A stretch of 64,000 nt of DNA from Euclidia mi. Its lineage: Eukaryota; Arthropoda; Insecta; Lepidoptera; Erebidae. The notes beneath the pieces are model-generated. The model was not told the DNA's origin. It ran no database searches and was given only the letters and a program-made list of their open reading frames with translations. Positions 10,521 through 21,862 of the stretch are shown one piece after another. Position numbers and translations under genes: made by a program. The stretch spans positions 5,906,761 through 5,970,760 of the forward strand of contig OX123200.2 of NCBI GenBank assembly GCA_944739405.2. The letters are read 5' to 3'. Each line of letters starts with the position of its first letter. Position 1 is the first letter of the stretch.

Positions 10521-11559
10521 ATATCTAAAATCAATTGCTTAGCTGATAATTTTCCATCGGTAAGTACTTACTGTACGTTCGATTACTGTTTAACGACTCC
10601 AGGTAAAGGTATTTTGCCCTATCATGTACTTTTATAATACTCTAAAACTTTATACCTTAAGAGGGTTATCATGTTCTTAAGATTTTATGACTTAAGGCAA
10701 AATTTCTCTTCCTAGTACATAATAGTGTTACGATAACATATAAAGCACGATGAATATTAATACATTCTTAAAAGTAAGCTATTTAGGATAACCATATATT
10801 TTTAAAGTCTAAAATCAGTACCCAATTTACATACCTTCAATCAACGGACAGAAAAAGCCAAAAGGCAGGGAAAACAATTCAACAATTTGTAGAACACACA
10901 AATAACTGTTCCGTATATGGATCAAATCCGCAACCGACGGCGTCGTGCTAAACAGTAAGGAGATCGCTGTAACCGCCATACCTGTAGTCAAAAGTAAATT
11001 GAACAACTAATAAGACATACTTCTACCTACCTCTTCGGGGATACAGGCGTGAGTCAATAAAAAAAGATATAAAAAAAATATGTAAAATAAGACATTAACA
11101 CAAAAAAATCTGTAGAATATTAAAAATATATGGAGCATGTAATAGTACTACATAACAAAAGCAAAAAATTAAAATATTATTGCCACATAATATACCACGC
11201 ATCGTGTGCGAAGAACGTTAGTAGAAAAAAATATCTCCAATTAAATCTTCCGGTAGGTAATTAATCTTTCATTCTAATGTAACTCTGGGCTATATTTTTT
11301 AATGAAAAGCATTAACGTCAGATACACTGGCGAAAGGTTAACGATATTATAATAAGATGCTAAGTTGTACTGGTTGAGTTAAATGATAACATCTTTGTGA
11401 TAAAGAGCTTAGCGATAATTTTGGACTATAGTCGTGCACGCATGGTTACAAAGATAGGGCTTGTGCTGACTGTTGAATAATGTTGATTATTATTACCGAG
11501 AATATCTTGATGCAAACGCTCACGCACTCATGTCGCCGTAGGTATATATTTTAGGTCTC
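10521..11559. other. No gene seen; short SINE tail
   Basis: Very AT-rich. At about 11018-11060 there is an isolated SINE1 tail (CTACCTCTTCGGGGATACAGGCGTGAG). Nothing else recognised. Confidence 0.4.
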
Positions 11560-11639
11560 AATATTATGAAGAACACGCGAGTACATGAGCATTGTTGAGT
11601 TCAGTGCAAATGAGCGCAACAATATATTTTTTATTATGA

Positions 11640-12040
11640 ATACTTTCATACATACATACATATACTGACGCCTTTTTCCCGTCGGGGTAGGCAGAGACAA
11701 CAGAACGCCACTTGCTCCTATCCTTACAAACCTCACGCGCTTCCTCTACACTCATTACTTTTTTCATACATGCTCGCCGGTTGCGGGTACTTCGGACCTT
11801 TCCGTTTCTTAGGATGTCTCCAATTTGGTCGAAGAATGTCCGCCGAGGTCTGCCGCGACCGACTTGCCCACACACATTTGCCTTATATATCTGATTCGTC
11901 ATTCTTTCTTCACTCATTCGCTCCACGTGTCCAAACCACCTGAGCATTCCTTTCTCAATCCTTGTCACCACATCTTCTTTCAGTCCACTGCTTTTTCGTA
12001 TAGTTGCATTCGGAATTCTTTCGAATACTTTCGTAGTTAT
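11640..12040 (-). pseudogene. RTE-type LINE, C-terminus of ORF and 3' end
   Basis: On the minus strand the translation runs GLKEDVVTRIEKGMLRWFGHVERM..., RGRPRRTFFDQIGDI and then WRSVVSAYPDGKK. This is the distinctive C-terminus shared by RTE-like LINEs of Lepidoptera. The DNA encoding SAYPDGKK is also the tail GTCTCTGCCTACCCCGACGG...GGCGTC followed by a TATGTATG simple repeat, which resembles the tail of SINE1. Only the last 130 or so codons are present (5' truncation). Relatives are at 39470-40034, 49262-49908 and 63066-63388. Confidence 0.8.
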
Positions 12041-12389
12041 AGGTAATAATACCTACGTAAAGTAGCCGTGTTATATTTTCGTTATGTTAGCTGTTAAAAG
12101 TAATATTTCCTTCTGTGTGCATCCTCAGTACAATCGATTTCTTAGTAACCTTTATGTTTTTCGGATCCCATTATTTTACAGTATACATAATTTTACTGTT
12201 ATCCCATATATGCAGCTACTTTTTACTTTTATTCTTTAAATTACCTACCTGGAAACAAAGAATGACTCTGACAAGACTGAATGACGCGTTTTGTCAAATG
12301 TTGCGGATGAATTGATGCAATATATTTAAAAAAATGTACTGTATCTCTTTCTTTAAAATTACAAACATATCGATAGCATTACTCGCATG

Positions 12390-12618
12390 TCCGTGTGGTG
12401 ACGGATTAAGAATACGGTATGTCAACACCCCATTTATCATCCCATGGGTGTCGTAAGAGCCGACAGAGGGAGCATATTATGCAGAGAACTGCACTGTAAG
12501 AGAAGGAAAACTTACAAACCCTATACCAACCCGATTGGCCAGCGTGGTGTAGTAGACCAATTCCTCCTTTAAAAGGAGAGGCCTAGTCCAGCAGTGGACT
12601 GTCAAAGGCTGATGATGT
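12390..12618 (+). mobile_element. SINE family 3
   Basis: Runs from CCGTGTGGTGACGGATTAAG, through CCCATGGGTGTCGTAAGAGC and ACAAACCCTATACCAACCCG, to the 3' end AGGCCTAGTCCAGCAGTGG...GGCTGATGATG. Five more copies of this length lie at 19239, 20019, 35755, 46849 and 48183. No tRNA-like head is obvious. The tail matches the LINE 3' end at 61140-61188. Confidence 0.8.
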
Positions 12619-12964
12619 GATTAGTATGTGTAGTCATCTCGTTACGTGTCGAAATAATGCAGTATTCTACCTTAAAGCTCATGCATCCATTTTAATATCT
12701 AAATTGACGTATAATTTGCATACACCTAACTAGATTAGCAATCGTTTTTTTGCTCGTATGTTAACAAAATGTCACTTAAGCTTGTGTTGTGTTTTAACAG
12801 TGACAAGCTAAGTGTTAATATGAATTATCATTTTATTCATATATGCCGAGGATAATTAATTATGCAGTCTTTCTTAGTACAACGTATTTAGGAATCACCT
12901 TTTTTATTAACGTAATATTAGCAATGTGAATTAAAAGTAGGTTTTCGCCTGATATATCTGGCTA

Positions 12965-13214
12965 CTGCCTCCGTGGTCCAGTGGATAGCGTATGTGACTA
13001 CTGATCGGAGGTCCCGGGTTTGATTCCCGGGTCGGGCAAAGTGTTACTGGGTTTTTCCGAATTATCAGCAGCAGCACGTTGTGCCCGGTAACGGCAATAG
13101 GCTCCCTTTACGTGGGACTTAAAAATTCATGGCTCAATGTGGGTGTAATATTACACCTCTGCCTAGCCCTTCGGGGATGCAGGCGTGAGTCACACACAGG
13201 TGAAATTAAAAATA
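12965..13214 (+). mobile_element. SINE family 1 (full length)
   Basis: tRNA-like head (TCCGTGGTCCAGTGGATAGC, B box GGGTTTGATTCCC), body with CCGGTAACGGCAATAGGCTC, tail CTGCCTAGCCCTTCGGGG...GGCGTGAG. Flanked by a 9-bp target duplication ATCTGGCTA at 12956-12964 and 13215-13223. Confidence 0.88.
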
Positions 13215-14379
13215 ATCTGGCTAGTCAGACGTTGGTATGGGGCTTAATGTCGAGTTTTCCACCGATTTCCAAACATACTATTTGTGTGGTTTCCTTGGTC
13301 ACTTCTTACGACCCATAGAATGAAATGGGGTGATGTCCATATTGCGTTTTTAATTCGTCATCACTCGACGACCAAAAAATTACCAAGGAAACGAAAAGTC
13401 CTAGATTACCTTCAAAATAAGATAGTAAAATTTGAAAAATATACAGAAGATGACAGAAGCGGTTGACAAATTATTATTGTGGTAGTTTTATCACCTTTTA
13501 GGACCAAATATTATTGGTTTAATGAGGAACTGGTTAAAAACCGTGTAATGCATTTATATTAGTTATTATTTTTTTTAAAGGCGGCTAGGAATAAAGACTG
13601 TATTGTATAATGTGACAGCTTTTAACACAAACTCAAAATTTAAACAGCATTTAGTTAAGCGAGCCATACGGATAAGGCGAATATTACCATAGTTGATTAG
13701 GTATGACATTGCGTTGGCTACATTCATTAATTTCAAATTTATTTATACTATATGGTTTTGTTTCACAATATATTTGTATAGATATTTATACCTTAAATTT
13801 ATTAAATAAAAAATAAGACCCTTTTACATAAAATTGTGTGTTGTTTCACCAAGTCAAAAGGCTGCTTGAAAGAAACTGCTTGTAGCGACGAGGCCACTTG
13901 TACACTTCTTATAGTATTTTTCTCCTCCGCTCCACTTTTTTGTTTTTATAACTTGATTTTACGGTGAATAAAGAATGATCTATCTATTTGTCGCCAGTGT
14001 ATCAGAGCCTAATAGTCCCAAATAGAGAGCTATACAAACCGCTACGCACCGCGGACCAAATACAATGAAACGTTTTGGACATTACCAAACTGTAACAATC
14101 CGTTTGTACCACGTTATTGGTGCCGTTGTGGAATATCGAGGGGTTACTGGACTGGAAACGAATAAAGTGGGGTTCGATTCCGTTTTACTATTTGTTAAAT
14201 GGTGATTTTTTACCAAAGGATCTTTTAACAGGGACCGGCGATCGTGCTACAAAATTGTAGACTGGTTTATAGATTTGTTACAGTACATGTTTTGCTAAAG
14301 GTCTAGGACAACTTATGTACATGAAGAATCTGAATCTGGTTGTCTTATCTATTATCGCGACGGATACAGTTATCATGAC
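13215..14379. other. No gene seen
   Basis: No supported coding region. AT-rich stretches alternate with short unassigned segments. A stretch near 14125-14190 has a B-box-like GGGGTTCGATTCCG but no convincing SINE or tRNA around it. Confidence 0.4.
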
Positions 14380-14387
14380 GCCGTAGG

Positions 14388-14689
14388 CAATGAATACAGA
14401 TTTACATAGAAGCGCAGTTCTTAGGGATTTCGTGTGCCGATTCCAAGTGGGGGCTGTCTCCAGTTTAGTTTCTTGTTGGCGCCGTTGGCGGTGCTGGCGT
14501 CGTTCTCCATCTCTCTTGCTCTCGTAGTTAAGATACACAGGAGGAACGTTAATCTCTCTTGCTCTCGTAGAGACAGCTGTCACAGCGCTAACGCGTGGCA
14601 TTAGCGCCCAGCGGCAATTTGGGTCACAGAAAGTTTGTCTTCAGAGCGCCCATAAGAAATGCGCCTCTATGTAAATATCAGAGCTCTTT
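14388..14689 (-). mobile_element. hAT-like MITE, copy 2
   Basis: Inverted relative to copy 1. Terminal repeats CAATGAATACAGATTTACAT (left) and, inverted, AAAGAGCTCTGATATTTACA. The 8-bp flanks GCCGTAGG (14380-14387) and GCCGTAGA (14690-14697) match at 7 of 8 positions. The interior contains GAGAGCAAGAGAGATGGAGA-type sequence shared with copy 3. Confidence 0.82.
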
Positions 14690-14856
14690 GCCGTAGATAT
14701 ATCAAAAGTGATTCAAAATCATTTTTTCACTTATTTCACCATGTCGCTTAATAATGTCAAAATTGAACTTAAAACATCGAACAAATCGTAAAGCTTTTGG
14801 TCCTGACTTCATCTAACTATGAGGATTATGACAGTCCCTATATATTGGTAGTTAGT

Positions 14857-15122
14857 TTTATTTATTTTATTTTTATTTATAGTCTCACGCCTGTATCCCG
14901 AAGGGGTAGGCAGAGGTGTAAATATTACACCCACATTTCGCCATGAATTTTTAGGTCCCACGTAATAGGGGGCGAGGCTATTGCCGTTACCGGGCACATC
15001 ACCAGACTCCGGGCTGCTACTGAGTATTAGGAACAATTCAGTAACATTTTTGGCCGACCCGGATTCGAACCCGGACCTCCGATCAGCAGTCGCATACGCT
15101 ATCCACTGGACCACGGAGGCAG
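14857..15122 (-). mobile_element. SINE family 1 (full length)
   Basis: Inverted full-length copy. The tail GGCGTGAG is toward 14885 and the tRNA-like head (B box reads GGGTTCGAATCC on the minus strand) toward 15118. An exact 11-bp target duplication TGGTAGTTAGT flanks it at 14846-14856 and 15123-15133. Confidence 0.9.
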
Positions 15123-15133
15123 TGGTAGTTAGT

Positions 15134-16305
15134 ACATTCAAATATCCTGACAGTGATCTATACCAAATTACAATGATATCCTTTCTGGTTGCAGAATTTA
15201 GGCTGCCGCTCTGAGAAAAAGTTGATATCCAGTCAAAAGTACTTTCAGAATCTGCCGTAGCAACAGTTACGTTGCCCACTTTAACATTGAATATAAGTGC
15301 AATCGCCACTGAGTATTCAATTTGCTTTGAATGGTCTATTTGGTTTTCACCGCTCGCACAATGTTATCTTGTTTCTAGACAAATTTCTGAATGGTTTAGT
15401 AAAGCCTCCGTATAGGTCACAGAATATTATTGTTTCAAAGGTCTTAAGACACGCCAGCAAATGCCCTAGATAACTTGGAGATGTCCAGTTTTCAAGCAAT
15501 AGTTCCATTAGTATCTTCTTGGGTTTACGCGAATGTTACACATTGAAATTAAACTACAGTTTACGGATTTTATCGCGATGTATTGGTTTCACTAAGTTAT
15601 TACATTTGAAACGAATGATCTAGAAACTACATTTTTAGTTTATTACTAGCCGACGTTTCGAATTCTTTACAGGATTCATGTTCACGGCAGTCTGAGGTGA
15701 TATTTGTCTTTTTCTTGAATGTATAAGCTATCTCAAAGTACCCGAACATTTTTCAACTATTGGTGTTACTATTTACGCAGAATGAGCTCACATTGTCCTT
15801 AGGTCTTCTGGTGACTTTGTCCTTCTTGGTAGTATATACCTAATTATTATATAATAGTATTATATAATAGTTCAATTAGTGAGTCATTCATAACCTACTA
15901 TTCAAAAAATTTTGTCTGAATGGGCCAGTTTTAAAGGATTTTCTTTAACATATTTGAGCCGTGGTTTGAAGATGTGTACTCCCAAGTGCTTGCTTTCATT
16001 CAGTGTATACAGTTCTTTAAGACTGTTCAGTGTATACAGTTCTGTTGACTGTTCTACAAGAATTGGTATTTCAGTGGCAAAGACACTTTTATATCCAAGC
16101 TATCGAAACAGCTTTACTTCATTGTGATAGAAAAGCGTCCACAGCGTTAATCTTATAAAGACAAAATAATCTGACATTAAGTCAAACTACCATATCAGAT
16201 GACCATAATTTTCTGCTCTCGAGATCTAGCACATATTCAAAATTTAGAGTGAAAATTATTAGGGTTCATGATAATTATAGTAGAAATAATGATGACATTA
16301 TTATT
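15134..16305. other. No gene seen; minor repeats
   Basis: No supported gene. At 15640-15700, TTACTAGCCGACGTTTCGAA...CAGGATTCATGTTCACGG resembles a dispersed lepidopteran repeat I cannot classify. At about 15996-16045 a 25-base unit containing TTCAGTGTATACAGTTCT is repeated twice. Confidence 0.4.
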
Positions 16306-16309
16306 TATA

Positions 16310-16921
16310 CAGGGTGGCGCTACCATAGGGGCACTTTTTGAACAGAAGCATAGCGTACAACATTCTGAAGCCTTGTATCAAAAATCAATTAAATCGGTGC
16401 AGTAGTTTAGCCACAATATCGATTTTAAATTCAGCAATTTTTGCACATGCTTTGAATTCCACACAGCTGATACAAAACGATCAACGACCCTACATTGCGC
16501 GCCCCGACTCGCTACGACGCGACGCCTCGACGTCATCCGAAGTTAGGCTCAGCGCAGATAAAACGGAGCGCAGTGGAGAGGATTTTATTAACGCACTTGA
16601 AAATAAACTTTATTTTTTTTACAATAAAGTGCATAAATGAACCTGACAAAAAACATTCGCGCGTCCTCGAAGATACGCGGGAATCCTCGCGCGGCGTCGA
16701 GTCGGCGCCCGCGTCGTAGCGAGTCGCAGCGTGCAATGTAGGGTCGTTGACCGTTTTGTATCAGCTCTGTGGAATTTAAAGCATGTGCAAAAATTGCGGA
16801 ACTTAAAATTGATATTGTGGCTAAACTACTGCACCGATTTAATTGATTTTTGGTACAAGGCTTCAGAATGTTGTACGCTATGCCTCTGTTCAAAAAGTGC
16901 CCCTATGGTAGTGCCACCCTG
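16310..16921. mobile_element. Fold-back DNA element, about 210-bp inverted arms
   Basis: The left arm starts CAGGGTGGCGCTACCATAGG and the right arm, inverted, CAGGGTGGCACTACCATAGG. The arms remain alignable for roughly 210 bases each around a GC-rich centre of about 190 bases. TATA lies on both sides (16306-16309, 16922-16925), either a 4-bp duplication or a TA target in AT-rich context. No transposase is present. Short open frames in both arms are mirror images, not genes. Confidence 0.8.
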
Positions 16922-16925
16922 TATA

Positions 16926-17020
16926 GGCTCGCCCCCTATTACGTGGGACCTAAAAATTCATGGCGAAATGTGGGTGTAATATTTCACCTCTGCGTACCCC
17001 TTCGGGGATAAAGGCGTGAG
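16926..17020 (+). mobile_element. SINE family 1, 3' fragment
   Basis: Starts within the body (AGGCTCGCCCCCTATTACGT) directly after the fold-back element and ends with CCCCTTCGGGGATAAAGGCG and an A-rich run. The 5' half is not on the other side of the fold-back element, so the SINE was truncated independently. Confidence 0.75.
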
Positions 17021-17036
17021 TCTATAAAAAAAAAAA

Positions 17037-17558
17037 TTGGGCAAGTGCGAGTCGGACTCGCGCACGAAGGGTTACGTACCATCATCTATAAAAGAAAATC
17101 ACGTTCATTGTATGTATACTTAAATACTTTATAAGTTTCTACCTGTTTATTAGGATCGAGTAACAAATTGCTTAAAAATTTCGTTTGTTGTATGGGAGCT
17201 CCCCTTTATTATTTACTTTTTTTAAATTTAATTATTTATTTTGAAAGGTAATATACAACTACATATTCTGTGAAAATTTAAAGCGTCTACCTGTTACAGT
17301 TAGTAATTTTGAGCAAAAAATACGAAAAAAAACACGTTTTTTGTATGGGACCCCCCTTAATATTTTCATTTTTTTTATTTTTAGTATTTGTTGTTATAGC
17401 GGCAACCAAAATACATAATTTGTGAAAATTTCAGCTTTCTAGCTATCATGGTTTATGAGATACAGCCTGGTGACAGACAGACGGACAGACAGACAGACAG
17501 ACAGCGGAGGCTTAGTAATAGGGTTCCGGTTTTTACCTTTTAGGTACGGAACCCTAAA
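17037..17558. repeat. Interspersed repeat (GGGTTCCG type) with ACAG microsatellite
   Basis: Begins GGGCAAGTGCGAGTCGGACT, passes GAAGGGTTACGTACC, contains two blocks of TTTTTTGTATGGGA.CCCCCTT type, then TTTATGAGATACAGCCTGGT, an (ACAG)n run, and ends TAGGGTTCCGG...ACGGAACCCT. I recognise this as a repeat common in Lepidoptera and other insects, presumably a non-autonomous DNA element. The class is not settled by this copy. Confidence 0.65.
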
Positions 17559-17872
17559 AATAATAAAAAATGATGACATTTAATATTCCTTTGTGACCAA
17601 AACAACACAGACGGAAGGTAAAATACCAGAGCAACGTTGCAAAAAATACAAGTAGGAAAGGTTATTGGGCGAAGCAGTTGGGATGCACCTAGCGAAGGAC
17701 AATGGCATGACGACTGAATAATTAGTTTTATATTAGAAGTGGCCCACTCATTTATTTCATTTGCACTATTATTTGGTTTTGGTTTGGTAAATGGAAATAA
17801 GTTAAAAATAAAGTATCTATACAAAATAAGACCCATTGAGGCCTAAGTCATTCCAAAGAAGAAGCTCAGCAA

Positions 17873-18330
17873 AGTCAAAGTCAAAATCCTTTATTCATTT
17901 GGGTCACAATGTGACGCTTATGAACGTCAAAATAATCTTAATATATAAAATCCTTGCGTTACTGACTGACTGACAGACACGCTACAGCCGAAACTATTGG
18001 GCGCAAGAAGCTGAAATTTGGCATGTATGTTGCTTGGGGACCGTAGGGGTGCACTAAGAAGGGATTTCCCGAAATTTCCCGAAATTGTCGGCCAAAACGG
18101 GTAAATTTAAAAAAAATGCAGGCGTAGCTGCTGGCGTCCTCTAGTAAATTCATAAAATAATTACTTAAAGACTCTACATTTATATTTACTGCCACGTTCG
18201 CAAAGCAAGGGCGTAGAACCATGAGAAAAAACGGGCAATAAAACTCACGGTCACTCTTTTTCAACGCCAGGTTTTGCATAATACACATAATTTACATTTT
18301 GTAAGGTGCTGCAACTGTTACACCTTCTAT
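17873..18330 (-). pseudogene. LINE 3' fragment, split by a Helitron
   Basis: On the minus strand the coding-like part includes REFYCPFFLMVLRPCFANVAVN (18240-18170 region), and after the Helitron the 3' end reads GCGTCACATTGTGACCCAAA, AATAAAGGATTTTGACTTTG. The (GACTTT)-like tail and AATAAA are typical of LINE 3' ends. The clade is uncertain. Confidence 0.55.
17936..18144 (+). mobile_element. Non-autonomous Helitron, family 1
   Basis: Starts TCTTAATATATAAAATCCTT and ends in a GC hairpin region (GCGTAGCTGCTGGCG) followed by CTAG. It sits between A and T with no target duplication, the signature of rolling-circle Helitrons. Only about 209 bp, with no helicase. Other copies: 29697-29904, 34137-34942, 37852-38057, 45847-46049 and 48814-49019. 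Confidence 0.85.
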
Positions 18331-18412
18331 ATCACTTGTATATATTTACTGTACATATTATAATAGTCCAGCATAAATCTCTAAACCCAAGATATCTTCT
18401 AAAACACAAAAA

Positions 18413-18787
18413 AAGGCAGCGATAGCCTAGTGGAGATACCAACAGACTGCCATGCAGAGGGTATCGGGTTCGAATCCACGGCGCGCACCAATGACTTTTC
18501 GGAGTTATGTGCGTATTAAATTGCCAATTATCGCTTGTCTCGTGCCTCGGAGAGCACGTTAAGCCGTCGGTCCCGGTTGTCACGAAGATCTTTGACAGTC
18601 ATTATAGGGCGTCAGTACTTTCTAAATAAACTGACACTAGTTTAAACTATGGAATATCGCTATCCCTTCGGGTTGCGGAGGTCAGACAGGCAGTCGCTCT
18701 ACGGAAAAGCTAATATTCAGCCAAATCCGGTTAGACTAGTAGGCGGACCCCAGATTGAAACTGGCATGACGCTAGGAGGATGATGAT
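18413..18787 (+). mobile_element. SINE family 2 (full length)
   Basis: The tRNA-like head starts GGCAGCGATAGCCTAGTGGA and has the B box GGGTTCGAATCC. The body includes TCGGAGTTATGTGCGTATTA, CTCGTGCCTCGGAGAGCACG and GAATATCGCTATCCCTTCGG, and it ends GACGCTAGGAGGATGATGAT. The copy at 31434-31822 is the same length and inverted. Confidence 0.8.
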
Positions 18788-19225
18788 CTTCTAAAACACA
18801 ATACACTGTAATCCTTATTACCTGGCAATCGAATTCCGTCTGCAGTAATTGAAGTAATAAATATTTGGTGCGTCAGTATCAGCATGACAGACGCAACAAT
18901 AACTTTGTAACTGATATAAAGGATGAAATTAGATGAAATTAGGCATCGCTTCTACGGGCACATCCTCGTTTGTGCTGTTGCTATCGCGTAGTATATGCAA
19001 CAGTTTCAGATAAACTTTACCTTGTACTTACAATAAGTTAAAAATGAATAGTTTAAATAAATCTCTACATATATATTAGAAAACATATTTATAAAATGTG
19101 CTGATTAAGCTTTCGTTTGGTTTACGGTGTAATAAATTTTTTTTTGTCTGATTTTTTGTTCTCTGTGGGGCGCATTATTGGATAAAATATAATCGGCCGA
19201 CAATTAAGACAAAGTTAATTATAAT
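18788..19225. other. No feature recognised
   Basis: AT-rich, without a supported coding region or recognisable repeat. Confidence 0.35.
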
Positions 19226-19238
19226 GAGTACTTAGTTC

Positions 19239-19460
19239 TATCCGGTGACGGATTAAGAATACGGCATGTCGCCATCCAATATCATCCCATGGGTGTCGTA
19301 AGAGCCGACAAACGGAGCATATTATGCAGAGAACAGCACTGTAAGAGAAGGAAAACTTGATACAAACCCTATACCAACCCGTCTAGCGTGGTATAGTAGG
19401 CCAATTCCTCCTTTCAAAGGAGAGGCCTAGTCGAGCAGTGGACTGTTAATGGCTGATGAT
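19239..19460 (+). mobile_element. SINE family 3
   Basis: From CCGGTGACGGATTAAGAATA to AGGCCTAGTCGAGCAGTGG...GGCTGATGAT. Flanked by a 13-bp duplication with one mismatch (GAGTACTTAGTTC at 19226-19238, GAGTATTTAGTTC at 19461-19473). Confidence 0.85.
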
Positions 19461-19674
19461 GAGTATTTAGTTCAGATGTTCGGCGTGTCGCAACAGACGA
19501 ACACACATACTTTAATAGATGCTGAACTCATAATCGCCTTCTTCAAAAATCGATCATTCTGTGATGTGACATTTCCTAGTAGTCAGTTTTTGGAGTACGT
19601 TGTCAGAATTACACATAGAAACAAGCTGTATCGCCAATAAATAACCGCTCAAATATTTGCGTCTCACATTACTG

Positions 19675-19906
19675 ACTGCCTCCGTGGTCCAGTGGATAGC
19701 GTACGTGACTGCAGGGCAAAAAGTGTTACTGGGTTTTCCGAATTCTCAGTAGCAGCACGGAGTCTGCTGATGTGCTCGGTAACGGCAATAGGCTCGCCTC
19801 CTATTACGTGGGACCTCAATTCAGAAGGCGGAATGTGGGTGGGTAGGTATGGTGTGGTGGGTATTACACCTCTGCCTACCCCTTCGGGGAAACAGGCGTG
19901 AGTCAA
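19675..19906 (+). mobile_element. SINE family 1, internal deletion in the head
   Basis: Starts GCCTCCGTGGTCCAGTGGAT but jumps from the anticodon-arm region (GTGACTGCAG) straight to GGCAAAAAGTGTTACTGGG, so the B box is lost. The body and tail (CTGCCTACCCCTTCGGGG) are normal. This copy could not be transcribed by RNA polymerase III from its own promoter. Confidence 0.8.
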
Positions 19907-20018
19907 TTATTTGTGCATTGCACGTATGGCGTAGTGATTTAAGCCGCTTGCTGTTTAAAACTGCGCCAAGTATCGAGATATCGAAATGACTACAATAGAC
20001 AACACTTTGTGTGGTTCA

Positions 20019-20256
20019 TCATCATCAGCCTTAAACAGTCCACTGCTGGACTAGGCCTGTCCTTTGAAAGGAGGAATTGGCCTACTATACCACGCTGGCC
20101 AAACGGGTTGGTATAGGATGTGTATCAAGTTTTCCTTCTCTTACAGTGGTGTTCTCTGTATAATATGCTCCCTCTGTCGGCTCTTACGACACCCATGGGA
20201 TGATATGGGGTGGTGACATTCCGTACTCTTAATCCGTTACCACACGGACAGTGTGG
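20019..20256 (-). mobile_element. SINE family 3
   Basis: Inverted full-length copy. Its GGCTGATGATGATG tail is toward 20019. Flanked by a perfect 12-bp duplication TTGTGTGGTTCA (20007-20018 and 20257-20268). Confidence 0.88.
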
Positions 20257-20389
20257 TTGTGTGGTTCACAAAGTCTGGATGTACTTTGTGTCTGGTGGTT
20301 GAATGTTTATGAAGTCCACCGCGACCCACTACTTATTTCGAGTGCAATAGTCGTCTATTTAAATTGAGAAAATATCAAAGCCTACGATA

Positions 20390-20697
20390 GGGTAGTTTCC
20401 AGCGTCAAAATAATTACATTTTATTTAGTCCGTATTTTAGATTATAAAAAAAGATTGGACATGTATTCTTTTCTTTTTTCGATTAAATAAAAAATAACAA
20501 AGATATAGCCCATTAAAGTTACGTGTGACGTCACCTAGTGCGAAAAAATGCAGCATGGCGTGACGTTATACGTAACTTTAATGAGCAATATCTTGGTCAT
20601 TTTTGGTTTAATTTACAAATAAAAAAATACGTATCGTTTATTTTTGAATAATCTAAAGGACGGATTTATAAATTTTTTTTCGTCAACTAGCCTATTA
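20390..20697. mobile_element. MITE-like fold-back element
   Basis: Imperfect inverted ends (TAGGGTAGTTTCCAGCGTC at the left; TAGGCTAGTTGACGAAAA inverted at the right) and a strong internal inverted repeat around 20550 (CATTAAAGTTACGTGTGACG... against ...CGTAACTTTAATG). No coding capacity. Boundaries are estimates; TA flanks are likely. Confidence 0.55.
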
Positions 20698-21364
20698 TAT
20701 AAAATGGACTATAATAAAATTGTCTATGCATAAATTTGAAATATCGTAGTTGTAAACTCATGTGCAACACCTCAACCATCTCACCACTTGGTTATTGCTA
20801 CCGATATAAAAAAATAACGGGACAACAAATAATAATAACAGTGAAAGGTCTTATAGCCTAGAGCCTCGACCACCATCTTAACAGGTTCGCGTTGGATCCT
20901 TGGGTCAAGGGTCTGATACAGAAGGCGGTACTTTTGGACACGGCACGCATAGTGAGGCGGGTCCTGTCTCTGGAGCCCTAACCACCTACTGGTGGCTAAG
21001 CTACTGCTTGGACCCTGTCCCCATAACTATTTTTGTATTTTCAAACGTATTTTTATAATCGATATATTTAAAAATGTACTTTTTTATTAAGAGATTATAT
21101 TAAAGATGAATGTGCATAATAATAATCTTTATTCTTCCAAAAAATAGAAAAAAGGCATGTGCGTGTTAAGTATACTATGATAGAACATTGTATTGCGACA
21201 TCAAAATCAGGAAATGACTCTATCGCGGGTCGCTGCCTCTACTACACACGTGCGCATATTATTACTAGAAAGGACTTATATGTTTAATTTAAAGCATTTT
21301 TTTTACCAAAAGGTAATATAGATTTACAGCAACAAATCACATAAATAATTAATTTCTACAGCTG
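20698..21364. other. No gene seen; unclassified repeat
   Basis: The stretch 20870-21020 (CCTTGGGTCAAGGGTCTGAT..., TGGAGCCCTAACCACCTACT, GGACCCTGTCCCC) looks like a LINE 3' untranslated segment but I cannot place it. ATAATAATCTTTATTC at 21118 recalls the tail of the LINE at 2725, inverted. No coding region. Confidence 0.35.
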
Positions 21365-21545
21365 AGGAAAACATCGCAAGGATACCTGTCACCTTTTGTC
21401 TTAGAGTTTGCCATAATATTCTCGAACGACATCAACTCTGCCAACCCTTATTTGGCAAGTTTAGAAAATTATAGCCTTACCCTTCTCATAATAAGAGGAG
21501 GCTGTATCAATCAGTGGGACACATTAAGGCTGATGATGATGATTG
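21365..21545 (+). mobile_element. SINE-like repeat, family 5
   Basis: GAGGAAAACATCGCAAGGAT, then AGTTTGCCATAATATTCTCG, CCAACCC..TTTGGCAAG, CCTTCTCATAATAAGAGGAG and the 3' end CAGTGGGACACATTAAGGCT GATGATGATGA. Minus-strand relative at 23195-23400. This family shares the GATGATGA tail style with SINE3. Confidence 0.6.
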
Positions 21546-21577
21546 TCGTTTTGCGATGACATTAAAAAACCTGTATC

Positions 21578-21862
21578 AAAGAGCTCAGATATTTACATAG
21601 AGGTGCATTTCTTATGGGCACTCTGAAGACAAACTTTCTGTGACCTAAATTGCCGCTTGGCAGCGTGGCAGTCGCGCTGTGACAGCTGTCTCTAGAGACG
21701 AAGGTTCCTCCTGTGTATCTTAACTACGAGAGCAAGAGAGACGGAGAACAACGCCAGCGCCGTCACGGCGCCAACTACGAACTAAACTGGAGACAATCCC
21801 CTCTTGGAATCGGCACACGAAATCCTTAAGAACTGCGCTTCTATGTAAATCTGTATTCATTG
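21578..21862 (+). mobile_element. hAT-like MITE, copy 3
   Basis: Best-preserved copy. Left end AAAGAGCTCAGATATTTACA, right end TTCTATGTAAATCTGTATTC then ATTG. Perfect 8-bp target duplication CCTGTATC at 21570-21577 and 21863-21870. Confidence 0.88.

Noticed and set aside
16338..16893. Paired 100-codon frames (MNRSIAYNILKPC and MNRGIAYNILKPC) on opposite strands
   Set aside because: They are mirror translations of the two arms of the fold-back element.
19449..19640. Open frame beginning MADDEYLVQMFG
   Set aside because: Its start lies in the GATGATGA tail of a SINE3 copy and the rest has no recognisable domain.
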